A stretch of DNA of 55,574 bases from a virus: positions 1 to 55,574 of IMG/VR virus record IMGVR_UViG_3300010885_011380; one strand, given 5' to 3'. Under the pieces are notes generated by a model. It was not told where the DNA came from and ran no database searches. It saw only the letters and a list, made by a program, of their open reading frames with translations. Shown here piece by piece: positions 34,649 to 41,602 of the stretch. The position numbers and the translations under genes were made by a program. Each line of letters opens with the position of its first letter. Within the stretch, counting starts at the first letter, position 1.

Positions 34649-35766
34649 GCGATGCAGTTGGTGAATATCGTCGGTTGCCTCTCTAGGTTTATCGGCGTGT
34701 CCACGGACAGTTCCGATATGCGCAGGTTTGTCTCGAATGTCACGCCCCGTGTGGTGTGGATCAGGTCTGCGACGATGATCCACCCCCTGTTGCCGCCCCG
34801 TGCAGCCCCGTGGAGGCTGTGAATCGTGCCGATGTGTCCGATGACCTCCCGCTGATCGGAGGACACCACGAGGTATCTGATCCCCTCCCCTTGCAGTCCT
34901 GCGGCGGGATCGAACCCCGTTGCATCGGGAAGCCCCTCGACCCATATGCCGTCACCCGACTGCGGGGGCTTGGTTCCGATAACGAACAAGGTGCGGTTCG
35001 GCTGTAGCAATCCCTTGTCCGACTTCGAGCGACCTCCCCGCTTGAACCGTGCCTCGACATCGCCGCCCGCCTCTGCGGTGACTTGGTCGATCAGCGGAGC
35101 CTCAAGGATCGTTGCGGACGGCACGAACCACGGCTCGGGGAACGATGCGCCGTTGACCCGCAGCAATCCCTGACCCTTGATGGCGAGGAAGTGCGACCCG
35201 TGCATTGCGCTGTTGAGGTTGCGCCAATACTTTTTCGCACCCACGGCGAACTTCCACACGATGTCGGACTGCTCACGGATTTCCTGATTCGTCTCACGGA
35301 GGATGAGCGACCACACCTCGGGGACGGTCGTGAACGGCACGGTGTCGCTCTTCAGTTCGGGTATGAAGGCGGCATGCTTCCCGATGATCTTGTTGACCCG
35401 ATCCATGATTACGGGTGTCTTGAGTATCTGCGCTAGGGTGGCGCAGAAGAGCGGATCGGCATCGCAGACCGCCTTGCCGTTCTTCGATGCGTTCGAGATG
35501 TGCCATGCGGAGCCATCGTAGTTCCATGTCACGGCACCGCCTTGCGACGATCCCACCTTGCATTCGATGTTCACGGGACGGCTCGGGTAGTCGAGGTGAG
35601 TGACCGAGATGTCGGGCAGGGTCGATCCCACGGGTGCGGTGGTGATCCGCACCTTCTCACGCTGCGCAGCCGACAGGCTCCCGAGGATCATGTCAGCGAG
35701 TTCCCGTTGGAACTCATGCCCCTTCGTCTCCCCTGCGGGAGCATCCATCAACGAAGAACCGCTCAT
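34645..35766 (-). CDS. Candidate PD-(D/E)XK nuclease
   Basis: 373 residues. The N-terminal third holds a candidate PD-(D/E)XK site: a helix with Glu (GHEFQRELADMI), then LPDISV (D52), a loop, and VNIECKVG (E68-x-K70). The rest is a mixed fold with no named domain (YWRNLNSAMHGSHFLAIKGQG, RGWIIVADLIHTTRGVTF). Possible roles are host DNA breakdown, a modification-dependent nuclease, or an accessory repair nuclease. The start codon lies in one arm of a 9-bp inverted repeat (35759-35789), suggesting self-regulation. Nuclease assignment rests on one motif. Confidence 0.45.
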   Translation of the reverse strand: MSGSSLMDAPAGETKGHEFQRELADMILGSLSAAQREKVRITTAPVGSTLPDISVTHLDYPSRPVNIECKVGSSQGGAVTWNYDGSAWHISNASKNGKAVCDADPLFCATLAQILKTPVIMDRVNKIIGKHAAFIPELKSDTVPFTTVPEVWSLILRETNQEIREQSDIVWKFAVGAKKYWRNLNSAMHGSHFLAIKGQGLLRVNGASFPEPWFVPSATILEAPLIDQVTAEAGGDVEARFKRGGRSKSDKGLLQPNRTLFVIGTKPPQSGDGIWVEGLPDATGFDPAAGLQGEGIRYLVVSSDQREVIGHIGTIHSLHGAARGGNRGWIIVADLIHTTRGVTFETNLRISELSVDTPINLERQPTIFTNCIA

Positions 35767-35789
35767 GGCTGTATCTAGCGCATGAGCGG
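35759..35789 (-). promoter_or_regulatory. Inverted repeat sequestering the nuclease start codon
   Basis: CCGCTCATG / CATGAGCGG, nine perfect base pairs with a 13-base loop. The ATG of the 34645-35766 gene is inside the 3' arm on the minus strand, so the folded message would hide the start; it may also be a protein-binding dyad. Confidence 0.55.
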
Positions 35790-35810
35790 CTCGTTTTCGT
35801 CAGTCCTGCG

Positions 35811-35882
35811 TCAGATGTCCTCGTGTTCGGGGATCATCTCGTCGCATTGGATTTCGAGGATGAAGTGGTCGAAGTCGTTCAT
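35811..35882 (-). CDS. Acidic micropeptide (23 residues)
   Basis: Short frame MNDFDHFILEIQCDEMIPEHEDI with a GAGG element nine bases before the ATG, placed between two genes of the same operon with 10 bases to the upstream gene. Eight acidic residues out of 23. Too short for family assignment; coding status rests on the ribosome site and fit between genes. Confidence 0.4.
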   Translation of the reverse strand: MNDFDHFILEIQCDEMIPEHEDI

Positions 35883-35892
35883 GGGTGGTTCC

Positions 35893-36177
35893 TCACGCCA
35901 TCTCAAGGAGGGTCGCCTTGGCGAGGGCAATCGCCTTACGGGCGGGAAGGTCGGGGGTGACCCTGATCGTGCGGGTAGCCTTGCCGCATTCGACGACGAG
36001 ATCGCAGAGACGGGAGGACTTGTAGTGGTAGATCGCCGTGATCTCACCGATCAGGCGACCCTCCGTGAAGGCTCGGATGTACATCTGACATCCCCGATAG
36101 TAGAAGTCCTTGCGCTTCCACTCGACGGTCGGAGCGGCGGGGGTCGTGGTCGGGGTCGTAGTCGGGGTCGTAGTCAT
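35893..36177 (-). CDS. Hypothetical protein with TTTP repeat N-terminus
   Basis: 94 residues. It begins MTTTPTTTPTTTPAAP, encoded by a 12-base tandem repeat (36143-36178), a flexible linker-like leader. The rest is a compact beta/alpha domain (VEWKRKDFYYRGCQMYIRAFTEGRLIGEITAIYHY, then TIRVTPDLPARKAIALAKATLLEMA). The ribosome leader AAGGAGATTCAGCCATG is identical to that of the 51656-52063 gene. No recognised family. Confidence 0.6.
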   Translation of the reverse strand: MTTTPTTTPTTTPAAPTVEWKRKDFYYRGCQMYIRAFTEGRLIGEITAIYHYKSSRLCDLVVECGKATRTIRVTPDLPARKAIALAKATLLEMA

Positions 36178-36197
36178 GGCTGAATCTCCTTACCCCA

Positions 36198-36225
36198 AGT
36201 ATGGATTACGAAAACCCAAAAGCAA
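36198..36225 (-). promoter_or_regulatory. Early-type promoter TTGCTT-N16-CATACT
   Basis: Minus-strand -35 at 36220-36225 and -10 at 36198-36203, just upstream of the TTTP-repeat gene. Confidence 0.6.
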
Positions 36226-36234
36226 GTAAACTCG

Positions 36235-36546
36235 TCAAAGTTCCACACGCCGATAACCACACGCCCACAACAGGTTCGCTAGTTCGGTGGCGGAGCGATG
36301 GACGACCTCCTCGCTCTCCTCGGGGTAGATCGCATGGAGAGCCTCATGGAGGATCAGGTCCATGCGGTCGATGCCCTCCACAGCCCTGCGGATGCGTATA
36401 GTCGGCTTCGGATCGTCGGGATGCCCACAATCCCCCCATCGGTCGGAGGGGATTTCACGGGAACGCACGAAGTGGATGAGCCACTCGCCGCCCCCGAGTC
36501 GGGCAGTTAGTTTGTGGGGGTCTTGCTTGCGCTTCTTCCTCGCCAC
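36235..36546 (-). CDS. Small HExxH metallopeptidase-like protein
   Basis: 103 residues from GTG 36546, 12 bases after the stop of the preceding micro-membrane gene. The basic N-terminus (ARKKRKQDPHKLTARLGGGEW) leads to TIRIRRAVEGIDRMDLILHEALHAIYPEESEEVVHR, with HEALH as the zinc-binding HExxH and a downstream Glu/His-rich segment as possible third ligand, then a helix ending LLWACGYRRVEL. The layout is that of the short phage zincin-like family. No ATG start is available; the GTG lacks a clear ribosome site, so translational coupling is likely. Confidence 0.6.
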   Translation of the reverse strand: MARKKRKQDPHKLTARLGGGEWLIHFVRSREIPSDRWGDCGHPDDPKPTIRIRRAVEGIDRMDLILHEALHAIYPEESEEVVHRSATELANLLWACGYRRVEL

Positions 36547-36557
36547 GGGGCTATTTA

Positions 36558-36659
36558 TCAGAGCATGGCGAGGAAGAAGAGGGCGGTGTAGAGAACCATG
36601 AACTTGCGCTCGGTCATCTTTTCGTTCGGGAGGGGAAGGAGGAGGTTCGTGAGGGTCAT
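36558..36659 (-). CDS. Micro-membrane protein (33 residues)
   Basis: Encodes a 33-residue peptide with a GGAG site nine bases upstream. Polar N-terminal half (TNLLLPLPNEKMTERKF) followed by a hydrophobic helix FMVLYTALFFLAML at the C-terminus, so a single-pass membrane peptide. First gene after its promoter and directly ahead of the HExxH gene. No function can be assigned. Confidence 0.5.
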   Translation of the reverse strand: MTLTNLLLPLPNEKMTERKFMVLYTALFFLAML

Positions 36660-36680
36660 GGCTGATTTCTCCTACCGAAA

Positions 36681-36708
36681 AGATCGTATTCAAACGGTAG
36701 GAAAGCAA
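36681..36708 (-). promoter_or_regulatory. Weak early-type promoter TTGCTT-N16-CGATCT
   Basis: -35 TTGCTT at 36703-36708; the -10 is a poorer match than in the other units. It precedes the micro-membrane gene. Confidence 0.4.
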
Positions 36709-36738
36709 GTCCACCATGCAATTTTCCATAGTCCAAAT

Positions 36739-36772
36739 AAAAACCCCGAGCCATCCTTGCGAATGGTCGGGG
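36739..36772 (-). terminator. Terminator after 36794-37120 gene
   Basis: On the minus strand CCCCGACCAT pairs with ATGGCTCGGGG (one bulge) and is followed by TTTTT. Typical Rho-independent form. Confidence 0.8.
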
Positions 36773-36793
36773 CGAGAGGAGATGCGGGAGTTA

Positions 36794-37120
36794 TCAGCGT
36801 TCGGTGGCGGTCGCAATCGAACGCAAGACGACCGTGAGTCCATGCTCACGGATCAGGGTGTACATCGTGGCGACGAGGAGGTCGTCCGTAGCCTTCGGCA
36901 TGAGGCGGATGTAGTTGTTCCTCCCCTGCCTACCCCAGTCGATGCTGTACCGCTCCGAGAGGCTCGTGATCATCCACCGCTTGAATGTAGCGGCGGTGAT
37001 GGCGGGAGCGAACCGCTCCCGTGCCATCCGAGCGTTGAGGCGTTCCGAGATCAGGGCGGCTTCGACAGCCTTCCAATTGATGTCTTCGATGCGGAGGAGA
37101 TTGAGTGTGTTCGTTGCCAT
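36794..37120 (-). CDS. Hypothetical helical protein
   Basis: 108 residues with AGGAG upstream of ATG 37120. Composed of helices (LNLLRIEDINWKAVEAALISERLNARMARERF) followed by FKRWMITSLSERYSIDWGRQGRNNYIRL, reminiscent of a winged or HTH-like domain but without a scoring motif. Own promoter upstream and a terminator downstream make it a single-gene unit. Could be a DNA-binding regulator; not established. Confidence 0.6.
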   Translation of the reverse strand: MATNTLNLLRIEDINWKAVEAALISERLNARMARERFAPAITAATFKRWMITSLSERYSIDWGRQGRNNYIRLMPKATDDLLVATMYTLIREHGLTVVLRSIATATER

Positions 37121-37147
37121 GTGTGTTGCTCCTAAAGAGGTGTACTG

Positions 37148-37175
37148 ATCTTACTCATTTATCAGCGTAAGTCAA
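37148..37175 (-). promoter_or_regulatory. Early-type promoter TTGACT-N16-TAAGAT
   Basis: -35 TTGACT (37170-37175) lies inside the 3' end of the preceding gene; -10 TAAGAT at 37148-37153. A GCTAAATA late-type motif on the same strand lies just upstream (about 37178-37185), so this unit may be read both early and late. Confidence 0.7.
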
Positions 37176-37449
37176 CACTATTTAGCAAAAAACCACGATT
37201 ATCAACCATTATTCTTCTAAATCCCTTTGCGGTATACAGATACCACAATCTGCGACCCATTTTGAGGGAGGTCTTGAGGCTAGGCGTTCGGTTGCACCAA
37301 ATGACCTCCACGGTCGATCCCGTCACGATGAAGTCCACATACCCCGCCGACCCACCGTCAAGCCTGTACGAGCCGTCCTTCCGCCAATCGTTCACTTGGA
37401 TTGCTCCATCGGGGGTGGCATCCGCATGCTGCCGAACACCCGCAGCCAT
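37162..37449 (-). CDS. Hypothetical beta-rich protein
   Basis: 95 residues, GAGGAG before ATG 37449. Compact beta pattern: DGSYRLDGGSAGYVDFIVTGSTVEVIWCNRTP then LWYLYTAKGFRRIMVDNRGFLL. It overlaps the end of the upstream gene by 58 bases in another frame. The pattern is like small phage proteins of unknown role. No recognised family. Confidence 0.55.
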   Translation of the reverse strand: MAAGVRQHADATPDGAIQVNDWRKDGSYRLDGGSAGYVDFIVTGSTVEVIWCNRTPSLKTSLKMGRRLWYLYTAKGFRRIMVDNRGFLLNSVDLR

Positions 37450-37649
37450 CTGTTCTCCTCACGCAACCTGCGATTCTCCCATGCGAGTTCGGAGTTGCGG
37501 AGAGCCAAGGGAGAATCGCCGTTGCTCCTGAGCGAGTCGATCTCGGTCAATGCCCGCCGCATGATGTTGCGTTCGGTTTCCGATCCTTGGGTTCCGAGGA
37601 GGTAGGCTCTGATCTCCGCCACGATGTCCTTGGGCTTGTCCGATTCCAT
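37392..37649 (-). CDS. Hypothetical coiled-coil protein
   Basis: 85 residues. N-terminal helix (PKDIVAEIRAYLLGTQ), then ERNIMRRALTEIDSLRSNG, then a heptad region LRNSELAWENRRLREENRWLRVFG with Leu/Glu spacing of a coiled coil. Basic-plus-coil layout like small regulators. Divergent from the PEP-CTERM-like gene at 37724. Confidence 0.55.
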   Translation of the reverse strand: MESDKPKDIVAEIRAYLLGTQGSETERNIMRRALTEIDSLRSNGDSPLALRNSELAWENRRLREENRWLRVFGSMRMPPPMEQSK

Positions 37650-37723
37650 GTTTTCGTCCTAATGGGGTGTGTGCCTACATATACTGCGAGTGAAGTGATT
37701 GTCGTTGTATGGGGGAACGCACG

Positions 37724-38392
37724 ATGTCACACAAGTCACATTCGACCTGTCCGACCTGCGCCCGCATCTGCGACGATGCGAAGGCTGAAGCCAAGCGGCT
37801 GAACAAGAAGGTCTATGCCATGACCATCGCCTTGACCTCGGCGTTGACCTTGCTTGGCAAGGAAGCCGCTGAGGAGGTCATCGCTTATGTCAAGGTCGTG
37901 CAAGATAGCACCGATTCGGGGGGAGGCGAGTCTGCGGGTGCAAATTCTGCCACCGCTGCATCCTCGGACGGTGCCGATCATCCTGAACCGAGGACACGAC
38001 CGTTCATCCACAAAGAATCAACCCCTTCGGCTGACCAATCCACCGAAGCCGCCAAGGACAAGTCGAACTCGCAGGTCGGGCTGTCTGCCCCGAGGACGGC
38101 ACTCGACAAGCAACTCATGGATGCCGTGAACGGCAAGATGCCGTCGATGGGCGAGTTGGTGGAGATGCCTGTCTTGGTGCCGAAGAGCCGCCGTGCCGAT
38201 TCGGACGGGCTTGCCATGTACTACGATGTCGATCCATACAGGGACAACACCGTCATCGACCCGAATGCACGGTTCGTCACGGATTCCCCCTTCGGTGGCT
38301 ACCCCCAAGACGATGTTCCCGCCGATCTGCCCGCACCCACAACGGTAGCCGTGCTAGGGATCGTTCCCCTGATCGGCTCCCGCCGACGATGA
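37724..38392 (+). CDS. Exported protein with PEP-CTERM-like C-terminus, copy A
   Basis: 222 residues; the ATG 37724 has GGGGGAA six bases upstream. A CPTCARICDD pair of cysteines and a hydrophobic stretch (VYAMTIALTSALTLLG) lie near the N-terminus. The middle is low-complexity Ser/Ala/Glu. The end is LPAPTTVAVLGIVPLIGSRRR, that is a PAP motif, a hydrophobic helix and a terminal Arg cluster, the exosortase sorting layout. The signal peptide is less typical than in the two neighbours. It may be a virion- or host-surface-directed protein; no enzyme motif. Confidence 0.6.
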   Translation: MSHKSHSTCPTCARICDDAKAEAKRLNKKVYAMTIALTSALTLLGKEAAEEVIAYVKVVQDSTDSGGGESAGANSATAASSDGADHPEPRTRPFIHKESTPSADQSTEAAKDKSNSQVGLSAPRTALDKQLMDAVNGKMPSMGELVEMPVLVPKSRRADSDGLAMYYDVDPYRDNTVIDPNARFVTDSPFGGYPQDDVPADLPAPTTVAVLGIVPLIGSRRR

Positions 38393-38415
38393 ATCAACCA
38401 ACTAGGAGAAAGAAA

Positions 38416-39045
38416 ATGTGTAAGGTTTTTCTTACGAGCGTTGTTGCCGCAGGACTTGCTTCGACCGCCACCGCCGACCTCGTTGACGGCTCATTCGAGA
38501 GCCTCGACGCATGGGGATACGGCTTCTTCCAAGGAGGCATCGACACTCCGTGGCTGACCACCGCACCCGACAACCTGATCGAAGGGTGGTCGAGCGGATT
38601 CCTCGGAGTCCCCGCCTATGACGGCTTGAGGTTCGTGGAACTCAATGCGAACTACACCTCGACCCTGTATCAGGATGTGAACGGACTCGGGGACTTCAAC
38701 ACGATCAATTGGCACTTCGCCCACCGTGGTCGTGACGGACTCGACACGATGCGCCTCACGATCACCGATCTCGGCTTCGATCAGGCATGGGGCGGTGGCG
38801 ACGACACGGAAATCTACACGGGGGTCTTCTCCGCCGACAACACGGCGTGGCAAGTCCACTACGGCAGCATCGTCTCCATCGGCAACCTCACCCGCTTCGC
38901 CTTCGAGGCGGTGGATGCGGTCGGTGGATCGACGCAGGGCAACTTCATCGACTACTGCGGATTCGGCGTGAACGCCGTGCCCGCCCCGTCCGTGGTCGCT
39001 TTGATCGGCATCGGCGGATTGATCGTTCGCACCCGCCGCAGGTAA
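38416..39045 (+). CDS. Secreted PEP-CTERM-like protein, copy B
   Basis: 209 residues; AGGAG before ATG 38416. Clear signal peptide KVFLTSVVAAGLASTATA cut near residue 20, mature N-terminus DLVDGSFESLD. The mature part is a jelly-roll-like beta domain typical of PEP-CTERM proteins (FVELNANYTSTLYQDV, TMRLTITDLGFDQAWGGGD). It ends VPAPSVVALIGIGGLIVRTRRR: PAP, hydrophobic helix, Arg cluster. Such proteins are sorted by host exosortase and placed on the surface. An exosortase-target protein in a phage is unusual; this is either a host-derived cargo gene or a cell-surface modifier. Confidence 0.8.
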   Translation: MCKVFLTSVVAAGLASTATADLVDGSFESLDAWGYGFFQGGIDTPWLTTAPDNLIEGWSSGFLGVPAYDGLRFVELNANYTSTLYQDVNGLGDFNTINWHFAHRGRDGLDTMRLTITDLGFDQAWGGGDDTEIYTGVFSADNTAWQVHYGSIVSIGNLTRFAFEAVDAVGGSTQGNFIDYCGFGVNAVPAPSVVALIGIGGLIVRTRRR

Positions 39046-39053
39046 AAATGAAA

Positions 39054-39084
39054 GCCGCCCGATGCCGTGCTGACACCGAGCGGC
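39054..39084. terminator. Shared terminator of converging PEP-CTERM-like genes
   Basis: GCCGCTCGGTG pairs with CATCGGGCGGC (two G-U) on the minus strand and is followed by TTTCATTTTT; on the plus strand the same hairpin follows the stop of copy B. Probably bidirectional, stronger on minus. Confidence 0.6.
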
Positions 39085-39103
39085 AGGAAGTTGGATCGGA
39101 TGA

Positions 39104-39784
39104 TCAGCGGCGGCGGCGACCGACGATGCCCGCAAGCCCGAGGAGGGCAAGCGCACCAGGGGCAGGGACAGCCCCGCCGCTGTAGGTGAAGTTGTCGAGG
39201 GCGATGGCGGCACCCGTGTTGGTGCTGAACTCGACACGGGTCACTTCCATGCCCGTGTTGAACGAGCGGAACTGACCCACGGCGTACTCGACTTGCGTCG
39301 AAAGCGAGTACACCGCCGTGTCACCGACGAATCCCGTGACGGTGAGGATGCTGTAGTCACGCTCGTCGCCGTCGAAGTTGAAGTCGTCCTCTCCACGCAA
39401 TACCTGCGTGATGAACGCACCCTCGAACATGAACGCCTCCGTTCGGGCGATGCTGAATGCGTAGTCCTCGTTCGCACCCCACGGGGTGAACAAGGCACGG
39501 GAGCCGATGATGCCCTCGTCGAATCCGCCGAAGGTCGATCCCGCCCTCATCTTGTAGTAGCCCCACCGCCCGTCGAAGATGTCGGGCAGGTCGTTCTGCG
39601 AGTAGTGGTTGCTAGTGAAGGTGAAGCCGCCGTAGTTCGGGGCAAGCGATGCCACCTTGAGGTTCTGACCGACCTCGACCGTGGGGGTCGGCAAGTCCTC
39701 GAAGGTGAGCATCTCGGCATTGACGGGGACGACCGCAGAGGCGATCACGGTGGCGGCGAACAGGTTGTATGCGAAAGTCTTCAT
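39104..39784 (-). CDS. Secreted PEP-CTERM protein, copy C
   Basis: 226 residues; AGAGGA before ATG 39784. Signal peptide FAYNLFAATVIASAVVPVNA, mature start EMLTFEDLPT. Beta-rich mature domain (NYGGFTFTSNHYSQNDLPD, MFEGAFITQVLRGEDDFNFDGDERDYSI, ALDNFTYSGG). The C-terminus VPAPGALALLGLAGIVGRRRR is a textbook PEP-CTERM tail, in a form widespread in Phycisphaerae-like Planctomycetota. Convergent with copy B. Strong support that the phage host has an exosortase system. Confidence 0.85.
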   Translation of the reverse strand: MKTFAYNLFAATVIASAVVPVNAEMLTFEDLPTPTVEVGQNLKVASLAPNYGGFTFTSNHYSQNDLPDIFDGRWGYYKMRAGSTFGGFDEGIIGSRALFTPWGANEDYAFSIARTEAFMFEGAFITQVLRGEDDFNFDGDERDYSILTVTGFVGDTAVYSLSTQVEYAVGQFRSFNTGMEVTRVEFSTNTGAAIALDNFTYSGGAVPAPGALALLGLAGIVGRRRR

Positions 39785-39810
39785 TGTCCTAGTTCCTCTC
39801 CCTTTCAGTT

Positions 39811-40011
39811 TCAGACGGGACGGCGCATCCGCACGATGGCGACGAGCCAAGGTGCAACGATGGTTGCGCCGACGATGGTGGTGACGGTGTGGCGGTTGTC
39901 CCGCATCCACTCGGCGGTGGCGAACCACTTGATGCCGATGAGGAATGCGATGGCGACCGTGAGGCTGACTGCGAGGAGTGCCATGATGTACGGGATCGTG
40001 ATTCGGTTCAT
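39811..40011 (-). CDS. Small membrane protein (66 residues, two TM)
   Basis: ATG 40011 overlaps the stop of the Cys-rich exported protein (ATGA). Two hydrophobic helices: IPYIMALLAVSLTVAIAFLIGI and VTTIVGATIVAPWLVAIV, ending VRMRRPV. Lies between two exported proteins in one operon. Could be a holin/antiholin-like or export-related membrane protein; no family recognised. Confidence 0.55.
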   Translation of the reverse strand: MNRITIPYIMALLAVSLTVAIAFLIGIKWFATAEWMRDNRHTVTTIVGATIVAPWLVAIVRMRRPV

Positions 40012-40931
40012 CGGTTCGCTCCGTAATGTACGGCGGTAGGCTTGCGGATGGCGCATCCGCTGTTTGCGAGATCGGTGTAGTATTGAGCCGTTTCCCGCTT
40101 GAGGCAAGCGTCATACTCGTGTTCGTTCGCCATCATGCAGACGAGGAACGCATCCAAACCAACCAAACCTCCTATGCCGACACAAGCGGCGGCACAGGAT
40201 GCGTTAGCGGGCGGAGGCAGGACTGCGCAGGTCGAGATGCAGTACTTGAAGGTGGCGAATCCGCCGACCACGCCCGTGGGGAGACAGCCGAGCCACATCC
40301 TCGTGTACCACGAGTCGAGGCAAGCCCCGAGCCGTCCTTGCAGGGCGGCGAGATAGCCGCAGCACTCCTGCCCGTTGTTCCCGATCCATGTCGGATCGTG
40401 GCATTCGATGCCGCCGCCGCCGTTGTTGCCGCTCTCGCCCGCCGCCTCGACCGCAGCGACGAATTCGTCGGCTTCCTTGATCGTGTCGGTGGCGACCCAC
40501 GGAACGATGAGATCGGACGCTCCCTGCATGGGATTGCCGTTCGCATCGACGGTGTCGTATCGGGTGCTGTACCCGATGAACACGAACGCATGGGGTCGTC
40601 CGTTCGTCACGACCGCCCCCGATGTGAGCGAGATGCCCACGCTGTAGTTCAGCACCTTGCCCCACTCCGCCGTGTCGGTCACGGATTGGGTGCCGACATG
40701 ATGGGTGATGCTAGGCACCCACACATACGAGGCGATGTCGAGGTGCTTCTTGGGATTCGACAGGGTCAGGACATTGCCATCGACCTTGATGACCTCCGTG
40801 TCGGTGTCGATGGCACGACCCGTCACGCTGCCCCAAAGGGCGTTGACCTTGCTGTTGTCGTACTCGTCGGCGGCGTGAGCCACCGACACGATTGCCGCAC
40901 AGGCGGCGATGCAGATTCCCTTGAAAATCAT
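40008..40931 (-). CDS. Secreted Cys-rich protein
   Basis: 307 residues from ATG 40931. Signal peptide FKGICIAACAAIVSVAHA, mature start ADEYDNSKVN. Residues ~25-165 form a beta-rich domain (VDGNVLTLSNPKKHLDIASYVWVP, HAFVFIGYSTRYDTVD). The C-terminal half carries about a dozen cysteines (IECHDP, QECCGYL, GACLDSW, FKYCISTCAVL, ASCAAACVG, FLVCMM, DACLK), so it is probably disulfide-stabilised. A hydrophobic patch (AAACVGIGGLVGLDAFLVCMM) might insert in a membrane. No family recognised. Promoter TTGACT-N16-CATATT upstream. Confidence 0.65.
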   Translation of the reverse strand: MIFKGICIAACAAIVSVAHAADEYDNSKVNALWGSVTGRAIDTDTEVIKVDGNVLTLSNPKKHLDIASYVWVPSITHHVGTQSVTDTAEWGKVLNYSVGISLTSGAVVTNGRPHAFVFIGYSTRYDTVDANGNPMQGASDLIVPWVATDTIKEADEFVAAVEAAGESGNNGGGGIECHDPTWIGNNGQECCGYLAALQGRLGACLDSWYTRMWLGCLPTGVVGGFATFKYCISTCAVLPPPANASCAAACVGIGGLVGLDAFLVCMMANEHEYDACLKRETAQYYTDLANSGCAIRKPTAVHYGANR

Positions 40932-40956
40932 GGGTGTGTAACCCTCCTTGCCACCG

Positions 40957-40984
40957 AATATGCAATCGTTCGGAGGAGAGTCAA
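40957..40984 (-). promoter_or_regulatory. Early-type promoter TTGACT-N16-CATATT
   Basis: -35 at 40979-40984, -10 at 40957-40962; drives the exported Cys-rich protein operon. Confidence 0.65.
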
Positions 40985-41037
40985 GTTTGTCACCCGATGA
41001 TCCGTAAATCAAAGGGGATACAGACCATACAGACGGA

Positions 41038-41397
41038 TCAATCCCCGCAGTTGCGAGGCTGCATGGACTTGAAGTGGGCGATAACCGCCTTATGCACTTC
41101 ACGCCTAGCGTGTTCCGCAAGGTGGTCTGCAACAACCTCGGGCGGGATCGGGTGCGAGTCATCGAACTGCGCCTCCCAATGCCATGCGAGGGTCTTGAAA
41201 CCGCTGTTGGGCTGTGGGGTGATCTGCACCCCGTTCCTGCGGGACTCGTTGGCGACGAGCATCTCGACAAGGAACTTTTCGAGCCGCTTCAGTTCGCCGC
41301 AGGTTGCGGAAACTCCCGTGTGCTTCGCCCACGGGGTGCCGCACGAATAGCACCGTGAAAGGGTGTCGAGTGTGTCAGACAAGACCGTTTTCCTCAT
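41038..41397 (-). CDS. Hypothetical protein with zinc-ribbon-like cysteines
   Basis: 119 residues from ATG 41397, overlapping the upstream gene by 23 bases; a longer in-frame start at 41463 would raise the overlap to 89. LSRCYSCGTPWAKHTGVSATCGELKRLEKF gives C-x2-C and a further Cys/His, a possible zinc knuckle. C-terminal helix HLAEHARREVHKAVIAHF. No recognised family. Confidence 0.5.
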   Translation of the reverse strand: MRKTVLSDTLDTLSRCYSCGTPWAKHTGVSATCGELKRLEKFLVEMLVANESRRNGVQITPQPNSGFKTLAWHWEAQFDDSHPIPPEVVADHLAEHARREVHKAVIAHFKSMQPRNCGD

Positions 41398-41602
41398 CGA
41401 ACCGTGCAAGTCTTTCCATTGCGTATTCGGATACGATTTTCTGTAGTCGTGCCACTTCATCATGCAGTTCCCTGTTCAAGGCTCCCACGGGTTCGCAGCA
41501 CGGGCAGCATCCCTCGAAGCCCCTGTTCATGGAGTCGAGCCGCTCTCGGAGAATGCGGACTTCACGGAGCGCATCCTCTAGTTCGGGACTGTGACCGCTC
41601 AT
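41375..41602 (-). CDS. Small helical protein with CCPCC motif
   Basis: 75 residues. Coiled helix (ELEDALREVRILRERLDSMN) then GFEGCCPCCEPVG, then a second helix (LNRELHDEVARLQKIVSEYAMERLARF). The CCPCC cluster between two helices suggests a metal-bound or disulfide hairpin. The start overlaps the stop of the upstream gene (ATGA). Confidence 0.5.
   Translation of the reverse strand: MSGHSPELEDALREVRILRERLDSMNRGFEGCCPCCEPVGALNRELHDEVARLQKIVSEYAMERLARFDEENGLV

Noticed and set aside
36143-36178. Possible CRISPR-like repeat
   Set aside because: A 12-base direct tandem repeat without spacers, inside a coding region (TTTP repeat). No CRISPR array exists in the window.
38491-39237. 248-codon minus-strand frame opposite the second PEP-CTERM-like gene
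   Set aside because: Antisense to a well-supported secreted protein with signal peptide and ribosome site; no independent start signal.
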